Positions 7,442-16,946 of a stretch of DNA of 64,000 nt are shown in pieces. Position 1 is the stretch's first letter, and each line of letters opens with the position of its first letter. The notes beneath the pieces were generated by a model. That model did not search any database. It worked only from the letters and a program-made list of their open reading frames with translations, and was not told the DNA's origin. Position numbers and translations under genes: made by a program. This DNA comes from Shewanella schlegeliana (GTDB lineage Bacteria; Pseudomonadota; Gammaproteobacteria; Enterobacterales; Shewanellaceae). Location of the stretch: the NCBI RefSeq assembly GCF_016765635.1, contig NZ_JAESVD010000013.1:62001-126000 (forward strand), written 5' to 3'.

Positions 7442-10264
7442 CTACAGCTTTAACGCACTGTTGATTAATGATTCTTGTTGCTGTGCATGCAATGCAGGGT
7501 AACCACATGCAGGTGCAGCTGAGGCTTCACGACCGGCATAGCTCAATTGAGCTCCTGACGGAATGACGCTCCAGAAATGGTGTTGACTACAATACCAAGC
7601 ACCTTGGTTTTGTGGCTCTTCTTGACACCAAACGAAATCTTTTACGTGGGTATAATCGGCAAGAGCCGCTACAGCTTCATCATGTGGGAACGGGTACAGC
7701 TGCTCAACACGAATTAGCGCAACATTCTCTAAGCCCTCTTTTCGACGACGTTCTAATAGCTCAAAATAAACCTTTCCGCTACAGAATACGACTCTATCGA
7801 CTTTACTTGCATTTAATTCATCAATCTCGCCGATGATATTCTGGAATGAACCTTCAGCCAGCTCCTCCATACTCGATACAGCGAGTGGATGACGCAGTAA
7901 TGACTTAGGTGACATAACCACAAGCGGGCGGCGCATAGGACGTACCACCTGACGACGCAGCATGTGATACACCTGCGCAGGAGTCGACGGCACACACACT
8001 TGCATGTTGTGATTAGCACAAAGCTGTAGGAAACGTTCTAAGCGGGCGCTTGAATGCTCAGGGCCCTGACCTTCATAGCCATGAGGCAATAACATAGTCA
8101 GACCACATAGACGGCCCCACTTCTGCTCACCCGATGATAGGAACTGATCGATCACTACCTGAGCACAGTTAGCGAAATCACCAAACTGCGCTTCCCAAAG
8201 CGTTAATCCGCCAGGCTCTGCTGTCGCATAGCCATATTCGAACGCTAATACTGAGGCTTCAGAAAGCACCGAGTCGGTAATATCGATTGGGCCCTGCTCA
8301 TCGGCAATGTTGCGAAGTGGCATATAAGCTGTTGCATCATTTTGATTATGCAGTACCGCATGACGGTGGAAGAAAGTGCCACGACCTGAATCTTGACCTG
8401 TAATGCGGATACGCTTCTTATCTTCAAGAATCGATGCATAAGCTAGGGTTTCAGCAAAGCCCCAATCGAGCAGCTTCTCGCCAGCAGCCATCGCAAGACG
8501 GTCTTTGTAGATCTTAGCAACGCGAGATTGAAGCTTATGGCTTTCTGGCACGTAGCTGATCTTCTCTGCTAACTGCTTGATTCGATCGATTGGCAATTCG
8601 GCTTGATAAGCATCATTCCACTCTGCACCAATATACGGGCTCCAATCGACTGAGTGCAGTGTCATTGGACGCCACTCTTTAACCACACAGTCGCCACCAT
8701 CTAGCGCGTCACGGTAATCGTTCACCATAGCGGTGACTTCATCGCTACCTAGCGCATTTTCGGCAATCAGTCTGTCGGCGTAGATCTTTCTTGGCGTTGG
8801 ATGCTTCTTGATTTTGGCATACATAAGAGGCTGAGTCGCACTTGGCTCATCGGCTTCATTATGACCATGACGACGATAGCAAACTAGGTCGATAACCACA
8901 TCACGCATGAACTCGTTGCGATAATCAACCGCCAGCTGTGAAACAAAGGCAACTGCTTCTGGGTCGTCAGCATTCACGTGGAAAATTGGTGCCTGTACCA
9001 TCTTAGCGATATCGGTACAGTACTCAGTCGAACGTACGTCTTCAGTTAAGTTAGTGGTGAAACCAACTTGGTTGTTGACCACGATACGTATGCTACCGCC
9101 CACTCTAAACGCGCGAGTTTGAGACATGTTAAACGTCTCTTGCACAATACCTTGACCGGTAATGGCCGAGTCACCATGAATAGTGATAGGCATGACTTGA
9201 CGGCCACTGTCGCAACCACGACGGTCTAGACGAGCACGGACTGACCCCATAACCACAGGGTTAACAATCTCAAGGTGAGATGGGTTAAACGCAAGCGCTA
9301 AGTGAACATTGCCACCTGGCGTTTCAAAGTCTGACGAGAAACCTTGGTGATATTTAACATCACCAGAGCCGTTAAGCGCATCGCTATGCTTACCAGCAAA
9401 CTCGTCAAACAGTTCTGATGGCTTCTTACCAAGAATATTCACCAGTACGTTTAAACGCCCGCGGTGCGCCATACCAATAACCACTTCTTTGGTACCCGCA
9501 TCACCGGCGCGATAGATGATTTCACGCATCATTGGAACGAGGGCGTCACCGCCTTCTAATGAGAATCGCTTAGCACCTGGGAACTTAGCACCTAGGTATT
9601 TTTCCATACCTTCGGCGGCGTTAAGCCCTTCTAGAATTCGAGTCTTATCTTCTTTCGAGTAATTTGCAGCACCGAGAGAAGGTTCAAGACGTTGCTGGAT
9701 CCAGCGTTTCTCATCGGTGTCAGTAATGTGCATATACTCGGCACCGATAGAACCACAATAGGTTGCTTTCAGTGCTTTTACTAAGTCCACCAGCTTCATG
9801 GTTTCGCCACCATGAGCAAATGAACCCGTATTAAATTGACGCTGCATATCATCGCTATCTAGGCCATGAAATGCTGGGTCTAACTCAGAAACCTTATCAC
9901 GCTTCCAAATATCAAGCGGATCTAAGTTGGCGTTCTGATGACCGCGGAAACGGTGAGCGTTAATTAACTGTAGGACTTTAACTTGTTTTGCATCGACTTC
10001 AGGATCGGTCACCTTAGGTGAGCCCTTCTGACGTCCTTCTAATGCAAGACTACGAAAATAGTCACGTACTTTAGAGTGGGCAGCTTCTGGTACATCAGCC
10101 GATGTGCCATTAACTAGAGGGAGGTTATCAAACACGACACGCCAGTCTTCAGTTACCGACTGCGGATCTTCTTGATAGGCTTCATACATCTCTTCTACAT
10201 AGGTCGAATTCGCACCATTGAGATGAGACGATTCGAGCCAGGCTTTCATGATGCCTTGGTGCAT
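7442..10264 (-). CDS. sucA: 2-oxoglutarate dehydrogenase E1 component
   Basis: About 940 residues, the thiamine-diphosphate-dependent decarboxylase of the 2-oxoglutarate dehydrogenase complex. Visible signatures: the N-terminal SSHLNGANSTYVEEMYEAY docking helix; GMAHRGRLNVL; HGDSAITGQG; the RRHGHNEADEPS region after the Mg/ThDP loop; and a C-terminal transketolase-like part with LLPHGYEGQGPEHSSAR. An ATG at 10279 would add five residues, but AAGGA six bases before the ATG at 10264 favours the shorter form (MHQGIMKAW). It begins the suc operon, after a terminator-like stem following sdhB, so it probably also has its own promoter in 10265-10399. Confidence 0.97.
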   Translation of the reverse strand: MHQGIMKAWLESSHLNGANSTYVEEMYEAYQEDPQSVTEDWRVVFDNLPLVNGTSADVPEAAHSKVRDYFRSLALEGRQKGSPKVTDPEVDAKQVKVLQLINAHRFRGHQNANLDPLDIWKRDKVSELDPAFHGLDSDDMQRQFNTGSFAHGGETMKLVDLVKALKATYCGSIGAEYMHITDTDEKRWIQQRLEPSLGAANYSKEDKTRILEGLNAAEGMEKYLGAKFPGAKRFSLEGGDALVPMMREIIYRAGDAGTKEVVIGMAHRGRLNVLVNILGKKPSELFDEFAGKHSDALNGSGDVKYHQGFSSDFETPGGNVHLALAFNPSHLEIVNPVVMGSVRARLDRRGCDSGRQVMPITIHGDSAITGQGIVQETFNMSQTRAFRVGGSIRIVVNNQVGFTTNLTEDVRSTEYCTDIAKMVQAPIFHVNADDPEAVAFVSQLAVDYRNEFMRDVVIDLVCYRRHGHNEADEPSATQPLMYAKIKKHPTPRKIYADRLIAENALGSDEVTAMVNDYRDALDGGDCVVKEWRPMTLHSVDWSPYIGAEWNDAYQAELPIDRIKQLAEKISYVPESHKLQSRVAKIYKDRLAMAAGEKLLDWGFAETLAYASILEDKKRIRITGQDSGRGTFFHRHAVLHNQNDATAYMPLRNIADEQGPIDITDSVLSEASVLAFEYGYATAEPGGLTLWEAQFGDFANCAQVVIDQFLSSGEQKWGRLCGLTMLLPHGYEGQGPEHSSARLERFLQLCANHNMQVCVPSTPAQVYHMLRRQVVRPMRRPLVVMSPKSLLRHPLAVSSMEELAEGSFQNIIGEIDELNASKVDRVVFCSGKVYFELLERRRKEGLENVALIRVEQLYPFPHDEAVAALADYTHVKDFVWCQEEPQNQGAWYCSQHHFWSVIPSGAQLSYAGREASAAPACGYPALHAQQQESLINSALKL

Positions 10265-10320
10265 TTCTATTCCTTTCAAACTGTATACGCGTGCTTAGCC
10301 AAAGTCATAAATACAGATCG

Positions 10321-10336
10321 TTTGAGCTGACTCAAA
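10321..10336. promoter_or_regulatory. Inverted repeat upstream of sucA
   Basis: A perfect TTTGAG-ctga-CTCAAA palindrome (6+4+6) between the sdhB-sucA terminator and the sucA start, about 57 bases before the ATG. Its place suggests an operator or mRNA stem for sucA; the binding protein is unknown. Confidence 0.35.
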
Positions 10337-10399
10337 TTATCTGTAATCTCTGTAGCCCCTAGAGTTCCAGATTATCGTTATACTTGTCTTCCATGACAC

Positions 10400-10433
10400 A
10401 AAAAAGAGCCACTCTCCACGGGGAAAGTGACTC
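10400..10433 (-). terminator. Terminator-like stem-loop between sdhB and sucA
   Basis: On the minus strand, GAGTCACTTTCC pairs with GGAGAGTGGCTC (12 pairs including two G-U, tetraloop CCGT) and is followed by six U. It sits 38 bases past the sdhB stop. It should stop or attenuate sdh transcripts before sucA, so sdhCDAB and sucABCD would be partly separate units. Confidence 0.8.
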
Positions 10434-10471
10434 ATATAGAGCTATATCAATATCGGCTCTTGGTACTGCAT

Positions 10472-11179
10472 TTAAACGGCTCTCTTCAGAAGCATAGACT
10501 TGATATGTCCGATTGCTTTTGTCGGGTTGAGCCCTTTAGGACAAACGTCAACACAGTTCATGATGCCGTGGCAGCGGAAGACGCTATAAGCATCATCTAA
10601 CCCAGATAAACGCTCCTCAGTTGCTGTATCACGGCTATCGATTAGAAAACGATAGGCGTGAAGCAAGCCACTTGGACCGATGAATTTATCAGGATTCCAC
10701 CAGAACGAAGGACAAGCCGTAGAACAACATGCACACATGATGCACTCATAGAGTCCATCTAAGTGTTCACGATCTTCAGGTGATTGCAGATGCTCACGCG
10801 CAGGCGTTTTCTCATCGTTAATCAAGAAAGGCTTAATCTTTTCATACTGGGTATAAAACTGAGTCAGGTCGACAATCAAATCACGTACCACAGGCATCCC
10901 TGGTAGTGGACGAATTTCAATCTTCTTACCTTTGAAGGTAGAAACGGGCGTGATACACGCAAGACCGTTTTTACCATTCATGTTGATACCATCACTGCCA
11001 CATACACCTTCACGGCATGAACGTCTAAACGCCAGTGTTGGATCTAGCTCTTTAAGCTTTAAAAGCGCATCAAGGACCATCATGTCGGTACCTTCATCTA
11101 CTTCTAAGCTGTAATCCTTCATATACGGCTTCGTATCTACATCAGGATTGTAGCGATAAACTGCAAATTCCAATTTCAT
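10472..11179 (-). CDS. sdhB: Succinate dehydrogenase iron-sulfur subunit
   Basis: A 235-residue electron-transfer subunit that carries electrons from the SdhA flavin to quinone. All three cluster motifs are present: the [2Fe-2S] set in SCREGVCGSDG plus the cysteine of NGLAC near residues 55-75; the [4Fe-4S] motif CIMCACCSTACP near 147-158; and the [3Fe-4S] motif CHGIMNCVDVCPKGLNP near 204-220. AAGGAG lies 8 bases before the ATG and overlaps the sdhA stop codon. It is last in sdhCDAB and is followed by a terminator-like stem. Confidence 0.98.
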   Translation of the reverse strand: MKLEFAVYRYNPDVDTKPYMKDYSLEVDEGTDMMVLDALLKLKELDPTLAFRRSCREGVCGSDGINMNGKNGLACITPVSTFKGKKIEIRPLPGMPVVRDLIVDLTQFYTQYEKIKPFLINDEKTPAREHLQSPEDREHLDGLYECIMCACCSTACPSFWWNPDKFIGPSGLLHAYRFLIDSRDTATEERLSGLDDAYSVFRCHGIMNCVDVCPKGLNPTKAIGHIKSMLLKRAV

Positions 11180-11191
11180 CGGGGCTTCTCC

Positions 11192-12958
11192 TTAGTAAGT
11201 ACGCTTGATTGGCGGGAATGCGTCACGAAGCTTAGGCTCCATGTTCACATCACGCTTAGTCATTAGCTCGGTTACTGGGTCATAGATGCTATGACATAGC
11301 CAGTTTTCATCGTCTCGGTCTAGATAGTCTTCGCGAGAGTGAGCACCGCGGCTTTCAGTACGGAAGTTTGCCGCCGTTGCCGTTGCAATCGCTGTCGCCA
11401 TCAAGTTATCTAGCTCTAAGCATTCGATACGCTGAGTATTAAACTCTGTTGAGTTATCAGAAAGCTTGGCATTAGCGAGACGCTCGCGAATTGCTTTAAG
11501 CTCTTTAAGGCCTTCAGCCATCGCATCACCACTTCTAAATACAGAGAAGTTAAGCTGCATACAAAGCTGTAGGTCCTTACGGATCACCGCAGGGTCTTCA
11601 CCATCCTTGTTGCTTTCCCAGCGGTTCAAACGCGCAAGAGAAGCATCGATATCGGCTTGGCTAGCCTCTTTTGGTGTAGGCGTTTCATCTAACGCTTTAC
11701 CTAGGTGTTGACCCGCTGCTCGACCAAATACTACAAGATCTAACAATGAGTTACCACCCAATCGGTTCGCTCCATGTACCGAAACGCACGCAATTTCACC
11801 AACGGCAAATAGGCCGATAACCTCTTCTTCACTGCCATCGGCGTTTTGGCGCACAACCTGACCACTGACTTTTGCAGGTAGACCACCCATCATGTAGTGA
11901 CAAGTTGGTAGAACTGGGATTGGACCATCGGCAGGATCGATATGAGCGAAGGTACGAGACAATTCACAAACACCAGGAAGACGCGCTTCAAGGGTTTCTT
12001 TACCTAAATGGTCAAGCTTAAGTAGACAATGCGGACCTAGTGGGCCGTCAAGACCACGACCTTCACGAATTTCTGTCATCATCGAACGTGCTACTACGTC
12101 TCGAGATGCCAAATCTTTCGCATTCGGAGCATAGCGCTCCATGAAGCGCTCACCGTCTTTGTTTAGCAGGTATCCGCCTTCACCACGACAACCTTCAGTC
12201 ACCAAGACACCTGCGCCAGCAATACCCGTTGGGTGGAACTGCCACATTTCCATGTCTTGCATCTGAACACCTGCACGCATCGCCATACCCACACCGTCAC
12301 CGGTATTAATATGAGCATTGGTAGTTGATGCGTAAATACGCCCTGCACCACCGGTTGCAAGAATCGTTGCTTTCGCCTTGAAATAGACGATTTCACCGGT
12401 TTCAATTTCGATAGCAGTACAACCAACAATCACGCCGTCTTCATTTTTAACTAAGTCGAGCGCATACCACTCAGAAAAGACTTCAGTCTTATGCTTAACG
12501 TTTTGCTGATAAAGGCAATGAAGCAGTGCGTGACCAGTACGGTCTGCCGCCGCAGCAGTACGTGCCGCTTGCTCACCACCAAAGTTTTTAGACTGACCAC
12601 CAAATGGACGCTGGTAAATCTTACCATTGTCGAAGCGTGAGAAGGGTAAACCCATGTGTTCAAGTTCAATCACGGCCTCTGGGCCAGTTTTACACATAAA
12701 CTCAATCGCTTCTTGGTCACCGATAAAATCGGAACCTTTCACGGTATCGTACATATGCTGTTCCCAATGATCTTCATGGGCATTACCTAAAGCAACGGTA
12801 ATACCACCCTGTGCAGATACTGTATGAGAACGGGTTGGGAATACTTTAGATAAAAGCGCACAGCTCTTACCTTCTTTAGAGATCTGTAGAGCGGCACGCA
12901 TACCGGCGCCACCAGCACCGATTACAACCGCGTCAAATTCGCGAACAGGAATACTCAC
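11192..12958 (-). CDS. sdhA: Succinate dehydrogenase flavoprotein subunit
   Basis: A 588-residue catalytic subunit of complex II that oxidises succinate to fumarate. The N-terminal FAD fold shows VIGAGGAGMRAAL, and the FAD-linking histidine lies in FPTRSHTVSAQGG (about residue 45). The active-site region QFHPTGIAGAGVLVTEGCRGEGG and the C-terminal REDYLDRDDENW segment are intact. The start is GTG at 12958, directly after the sdhD stop (TAAGTG), which implies translational coupling. Length is normal. Confidence 0.98.
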   Translation of the reverse strand: MSIPVREFDAVVIGAGGAGMRAALQISKEGKSCALLSKVFPTRSHTVSAQGGITVALGNAHEDHWEQHMYDTVKGSDFIGDQEAIEFMCKTGPEAVIELEHMGLPFSRFDNGKIYQRPFGGQSKNFGGEQAARTAAAADRTGHALLHCLYQQNVKHKTEVFSEWYALDLVKNEDGVIVGCTAIEIETGEIVYFKAKATILATGGAGRIYASTTNAHINTGDGVGMAMRAGVQMQDMEMWQFHPTGIAGAGVLVTEGCRGEGGYLLNKDGERFMERYAPNAKDLASRDVVARSMMTEIREGRGLDGPLGPHCLLKLDHLGKETLEARLPGVCELSRTFAHIDPADGPIPVLPTCHYMMGGLPAKVSGQVVRQNADGSEEEVIGLFAVGEIACVSVHGANRLGGNSLLDLVVFGRAAGQHLGKALDETPTPKEASQADIDASLARLNRWESNKDGEDPAVIRKDLQLCMQLNFSVFRSGDAMAEGLKELKAIRERLANAKLSDNSTEFNTQRIECLELDNLMATAIATATAANFRTESRGAHSREDYLDRDDENWLCHSIYDPVTELMTKRDVNMEPKLRDAFPPIKRTY

Positions 12959-13312
12959 TTAAACACCCCACACAATCAAAATGCCAGCAGCCAAATAACA
13001 GAAGGCAGCAATGACAAAAACAAACTGAAGTACACCACGTAGAGAAATACACTTAACGTAATCGGTAAGCACCTGCCAAATTCCAATCCAGGCGTGAACT
13101 AAAACCGCTATCAGCGCGAGTACAGTGAAAACTTTCATCGACAATGTGCTAAATAAGCCATGCCATGCGTCATAAGTTAGTGGAGAGCTACATGCGATAA
13201 ACCCAACCAAAAAAATGGTGTAAAAGGCTAGGACTACCGCACTTGCACGTATAAGAATAAAGTCATGGACGCCGCTGCGACCAAGAGTTGCTGCGTTAGT
13301 TACCATACCCAA
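12959..13312 (-). CDS. sdhD: Succinate dehydrogenase membrane anchor subunit
   Basis: A 117-residue inner-membrane protein with three hydrophobic spans. With SdhC it holds haem b and forms the quinone site. HAWIGIWQVLTDYVK near residues 73-87 contains the conserved haem-ligand histidine and the quinone-site Asp-Tyr pair expected for SdhD. It starts 13 bases inside the end of sdhC and ends flush against the sdhA GTG, so the operon is tightly packed. Confidence 0.93.
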   Translation of the reverse strand: MGMVTNAATLGRSGVHDFILIRASAVVLAFYTIFLVGFIACSSPLTYDAWHGLFSTLSMKVFTVLALIAVLVHAWIGIWQVLTDYVKCISLRGVLQFVFVIAAFCYLAAGILIVWGV

Positions 13313-13674
13313 ATCCCCGCAATGATTGAAAGCACTACTGACAATGCAATAGCGACTTTAGCAGAAGTTAATCCTGAAGAGAGTTCTTCCCAGTAGCCAG
13401 CATCCATCACTAAGTGGCGAATACCCACTATCAAGTGATAACCCAGCGCGGTAAGAATTCCCCAGACGATAAACTTAACGATAAAGTTATCAAAAAGAGA
13501 TTGGACGCCAGCAAAGCTCTCAGCTGATGCTAATGATTCATTAAGCAACCAGATAAGGATACCGACGGCAAACAGCATGATGACACCCGAAACACGGTGA
13601 AGAATGGACGCGATCGCTGTTGCAGGGAAGCGTATGGTCTGCAGATCTAAATGGACAGGTCTTTGCTTTTTCAC
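13300..13674 (-). CDS. sdhC: Succinate dehydrogenase cytochrome b556 subunit
   Basis: A 124-residue membrane subunit with three spans. The N-terminal KQRPVHLDLQTIRFP and HRVSGVIMLF segments are diagnostic of SdhC; YHLIVGIRHLVMD near residues 81-93 carries a haem-ligand histidine. The start is GTG at 13674 and there is no strong ribosome-binding sequence. It is the first gene of sdhCDAB, transcribed away from gltA out of a 431-base control region. Confidence 0.93.
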   Translation of the reverse strand: MKKQRPVHLDLQTIRFPATAIASILHRVSGVIMLFAVGILIWLLNESLASAESFAGVQSLFDNFIVKFIVWGILTALGYHLIVGIRHLVMDAGYWEELSSGLTSAKVAIALSVVLSIIAGIWVW

Positions 13675-13741
13675 GTTCTGCTCACTCTGCTCAATTGAGC
13701 TAATTTTTGTTATATGAACCGCTTTTACTCAAATTCCAATC

Positions 13742-13757
13742 AGTGATTTAGATCACG
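13742..13757. promoter_or_regulatory. CRP-like site in the sdhC-gltA control region
   Basis: AGTGATTTAGATCACG matches the CRP consensus core GTGA-N6-TCAC perfectly and lies 68-83 bases before sdhC. The rest of 13675-14105 is AT-rich and has no other gene. In Shewanella, CRP is known to govern many respiration genes, so control of sdh (and perhaps gltA) is plausible. Confidence 0.6.
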
Positions 13758-14026
13758 GTTTGAAACTTTTGCAAAAGAAAACTTGAAACAAACATTTAAC
13801 AAATCAACCATCACTAATTAAGCATGTAAAAAAGTGATAACTATTTGACAATGCATGCAGCTCTTCTGAGCTGCGGCAAGTATACGTGGGTGAAATGTCA
13901 AATACAAACATCACATTATGCAAATTTAGTTTTTTTGGTAAAAAATTCTACCAAGCCTATGATGCTACAGGTGGTTAAGGTCATTTAAGACCATGGTCTA
14001 ACAAATTTAAACGCTTATTTAAATTG

Positions 14027-14051
14027 AAATGTGATCTAGATTCACTGTAAA
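14027..14051. promoter_or_regulatory. Imperfect second CRP-like site near gltA
   Basis: AAATGTGATCTAGAT at 14027-14041 matches the left and central part of the ideal CRP site exactly, but the right half TTCAC is shifted by one base (spacer 7 instead of 6). It lies 55-79 bases before gltA. It may be a weak site or a decayed one. Confidence 0.4.
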
Positions 14052-14105
14052 GTAATTGTGTTTGATAAGCCGCACTCAATAAGAATGAAGTAAGGAGAAT
14101 GGGGT

Positions 14106-15395
14106 ATGGCTGATAATATAGCCACATTAGAACTACCAGGGAATGATTCAATCGAACTGCCTATTAAAGAAGGTACGGCAGGATTTGATGTAATCGACAT
14201 CAGTAAGCTAGGTAGCAAAGGTTACTTTACTTTCGATCCAGGATTTCTTGCGACCGGATCCTGTGAATCTGCAATTACCTATATCGACGGTGAAAAAGGC
14301 GTATTGCTACACCGCGGTTACCCAATTGATCAGCTGGCTGTAGAATCTGATTATTTGGATCTGTGCTACTTGCTACTATATGGCGAACTACCAAATAAAG
14401 CAGAATACGAAAAATTCGTATACACAGTTAAGACTCACACCATGGTAAATGAGCAGCTAGCCTTCTTTTTTAGAGGTTTCAGACGCGATGCTCATCCAAT
14501 GGCGATGTTATGTGGTGTAACTGGTGCCCTATCTGCATTCTACCAAGACTCTTTGGATGTCAATGACGAACGTCACCGTGAAATTGCCGCATATCGTTTG
14601 GTGTCAAAAATGCCAACAATCGCAGCTATGTGTTACAAGTATTCAATCGGTCAACCGTTTGTCTACCCACGCAACGAGCTAAGTTATGCAGGTAACTTCC
14701 TAAGTATGATGTTTGGCGTGCCATGCGAAGAATACAAGGTTAATCCAATCGTAGAACGCGCGATGGATCGTATCTTTATCCTTCACGCTGACCACGAGCA
14801 AAATGCCTCGACTTCTACCGTACGTTTGGCCGGTTCTTCTGGCGCTAACCCGTTTGCATGTATTGCTGCGGGTATCGCGTCACTATGGGGACCTGCTCAC
14901 GGCGGCGCTAACGAAGCATGCCTAAATATGTTGGAAGAGATTGGCACTGTTGATCGCATTCCTGAATTTATTGCTCGCGCTAAAGACAAAGAAGATCCAT
15001 TCCGTCTAATGGGCTTTGGTCACCGCGTTTACAAGAACTTCGACCCTCGCGCTAAAGTGATGCGTGAAACTTGTCATGAAGTCCTAGCTGAACTTAAGGT
15101 GAACGATCCGCTACTCGATGTGGCGATGGAGCTTGAGCGTATCGCACTAGAAGATGAGTATTTCGTCTCTAAGAAGCTTTACCCGAATGTCGATTTCTAC
15201 TCAGGGATCATCATGAAGGCGATTGGTATTCCAACAAGCATGTTCACCGTTCTGTTTGCGCTTGCGCGTACTGTCGGTTGGATTGCTCACTGGAAAGAGA
15301 TGCTGGATCAGCCAGGTCACAAGATCAGTCGTCCTCGCCAGCTTTATACCGGTGATCCTAAGCGTGACTTTGTCGATAAAGATAAACGCGATTAG
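14106..15395 (+). CDS. gltA: Citrate synthase (type II)
   Basis: A 429-residue enzyme that condenses oxaloacetate and acetyl-CoA to citrate. The catalytic histidines lie in LHADHEQNASTSTVR and GFGHRVYKNFDPRA, and the catalytic aspartate is in NVDFYSGI. The N-terminal NDSIELPIKEGTAG domain is typical of the hexameric, NADH-inhibited gammaproteobacterial form. TAAGGAG lies 8 bases before the ATG. It is divergent from sdhCDAB across a shared control region and is closed by a clear terminator at 15464. Confidence 0.98.
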   Translation: MADNIATLELPGNDSIELPIKEGTAGFDVIDISKLGSKGYFTFDPGFLATGSCESAITYIDGEKGVLLHRGYPIDQLAVESDYLDLCYLLLYGELPNKAEYEKFVYTVKTHTMVNEQLAFFFRGFRRDAHPMAMLCGVTGALSAFYQDSLDVNDERHREIAAYRLVSKMPTIAAMCYKYSIGQPFVYPRNELSYAGNFLSMMFGVPCEEYKVNPIVERAMDRIFILHADHEQNASTSTVRLAGSSGANPFACIAAGIASLWGPAHGGANEACLNMLEEIGTVDRIPEFIARAKDKEDPFRLMGFGHRVYKNFDPRAKVMRETCHEVLAELKVNDPLLDVAMELERIALEDEYFVSKKLYPNVDFYSGIIMKAIGIPTSMFTVLFALARTVGWIAHWKEMLDQPGHKISRPRQLYTGDPKRDFVDKDKRD

Positions 15396-15463
15396 TTAAA
15401 CGACTAAAACGCCGCTTAACCTGAACTCGTCACTTAAGTCTAAGCTCGCGTTAATTAATAAAA

Positions 15464-15486
15464 AGCACTCATCGAGTGCTTTTTTT
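15464..15486 (+). terminator. Terminator after gltA
   Basis: AGCACTC-atc-GAGTGCT stem (15464-15480) followed by six more T. The five A before it may allow some activity on the other strand. Confidence 0.85.
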
Positions 15487-15804
15487 ATGCCTATATACCC
15501 AGTTTATAACGCGAATAAAATTCATCTTGAAATTCACTCATAGTAAACAAAAAATGCGATTTCCAGCTAGATCTAACATTTAATGGGTCAAATAAGCACT
15601 CAAAAACAGCAACAGCCTGATAACAGCTTTAGTCTAAGTAAGCTTAAACAGACTCTATCTAGATGGCTTTCAATATACAAAGTTAAAGCCCACCCGCTTT
15701 GTTAAAAAAACTAACATATGTAACTTTTCGCTACATTATTCGTAAGAATTACCACCGCCCAGTCACCACCACACGTAAACAACTGAATTTATTACATTAA
15801 AATA

Positions 15805-15822
15805 TTGGCACACATAATGCTT
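15805..15822 (+). promoter_or_regulatory. Candidate sigma-54 promoter of the RND operon
   Basis: TTGGCAC at 15805-15811 and ATGCTT at 15817-15822 place the GG (15807) and GC (15819) dinucleotides exactly ten bases apart, as in -24/-12 promoters. Only the first T of the TTGC box is changed. The predicted start of transcription is near 15832, about 30 bases before the adaptor gene. The rest of the 15487-15862 gap is AT-rich with no gene seen. Confidence 0.45.
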
Positions 15823-15862
15823 TATAAGGCCTATCGGAAAATCGAATATAAGGTCGGCTTAC

Positions 15863-16924
15863 ATGGAAGCGTTAAATAACAAAACAATCATTCTCCCGCT
15901 ACTACTTGCAACACTATTAACTGCGTGTGGCGAACAAGAACAAGCTAAAGAAGAGGAGAAGTACGCTGTACCAGTGGAAACGGCCACTGTAGTCCAAGGT
16001 GATGTTTCCTCTTTCTATAGCACCACTGCTACGTTGGAAGCGCCTCAAGAAGCGAAAGTTGTCACCCGAGTCGCCGGTCTGATTGAAGAACTTAGGGTCG
16101 AAGAAGGTGACAGAGTCACAAAAGGTCAGCTACTTGCGGTTATCGACTCTAAGAGGCAGAAGTTTGATTTAGACCGCTCTCAAGCCGAAGTTGAGATCAT
16201 CGAGCAAGAGCTAAATCGCCTCAAGAAAATAAGCAATAAAGAATTTTTCAGCGCAGATTCAATGGCAAAACTGGAATATAACCTACAGGCTGCCATGGCA
16301 AAGCGCGATTTAGCAGCCCTTTATGTCCAAGAGAGTATGATCCGCTCGCCAATCGATGGTGTTATCGCGACCCGTTTCGTCAAATCTGGCAACATGGCAA
16401 AAGAGTTTGATGAGCTATTCTACGTAGTTAATCAAGATGAGCTCTACGGCATCGTGCATCTACCAGAGCAACAACTGCAACATCTGCGCCTTGGCCAAGA
16501 CGCAGAAATTTTTGCAAACAAGCACACACAACAAACCACCCATGCGACCGTGCTGCGCATAAGTCCGATTGTCGATGCACAAAGCGGTACCTTTAAAGTC
16601 ACCCTCTCAGTACCAAATCAAGCAGCAACACTCAAAGCAGGTATGTTTACCCGAGTCGAGCTTAAGTACGACACCCACAACAATGTGATCACCGTGCCTT
16701 ACAACGCAGTGATAAACCAAGATAACGAGTTTGCACTCTATGTTATCGATGGCGACAACGCCGCTCGCCGTGCAGTCTCTCTAGGCTATCGCGAAGCCAA
16801 TACCGTTGAAGTTATAGAGGGGATTATGCCGGGCGAGCAGATAGTGATCCGCGGTCAACAAAATCTCAAAGACCAATCCTTAGTCGAAGTTATCAATTCA
16901 CTAGACCTAGCGTCAGCCAAATAG
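15863..16924 (+). CDS. RND efflux periplasmic adaptor lipoprotein
   Basis: A 353-residue membrane fusion protein that links an inner-membrane RND pump to an outer-membrane channel. It has a lipoprotein signal (LLATLLTACGEQ, Cys about residue 22); a biotinyl-lipoyl-like half-motif VVTRVAGLIEELRVEEGDRVTKGQ; a helical hairpin (about 100-150); the second half-motif SMIRSPIDGVIATRFVKSGN; and a beta-barrel domain. It is 22 bases ahead of the first pump gene in a three-gene operon. No TolC-like channel gene is present, so one must be recruited from elsewhere. Substrates are unknown. Confidence 0.93.
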   Translation: MEALNNKTIILPLLLATLLTACGEQEQAKEEEKYAVPVETATVVQGDVSSFYSTTATLEAPQEAKVVTRVAGLIEELRVEEGDRVTKGQLLAVIDSKRQKFDLDRSQAEVEIIEQELNRLKKISNKEFFSADSMAKLEYNLQAAMAKRDLAALYVQESMIRSPIDGVIATRFVKSGNMAKEFDELFYVVNQDELYGIVHLPEQQLQHLRLGQDAEIFANKHTQQTTHATVLRISPIVDAQSGTFKVTLSVPNQAATLKAGMFTRVELKYDTHNNVITVPYNAVINQDNEFALYVIDGDNAARRAVSLGYREANTVEVIEGIMPGEQIVIRGQQNLKDQSLVEVINSLDLASAK

Positions 16925-16946
16925 AAGAGTAACAACGGAGCACGTT

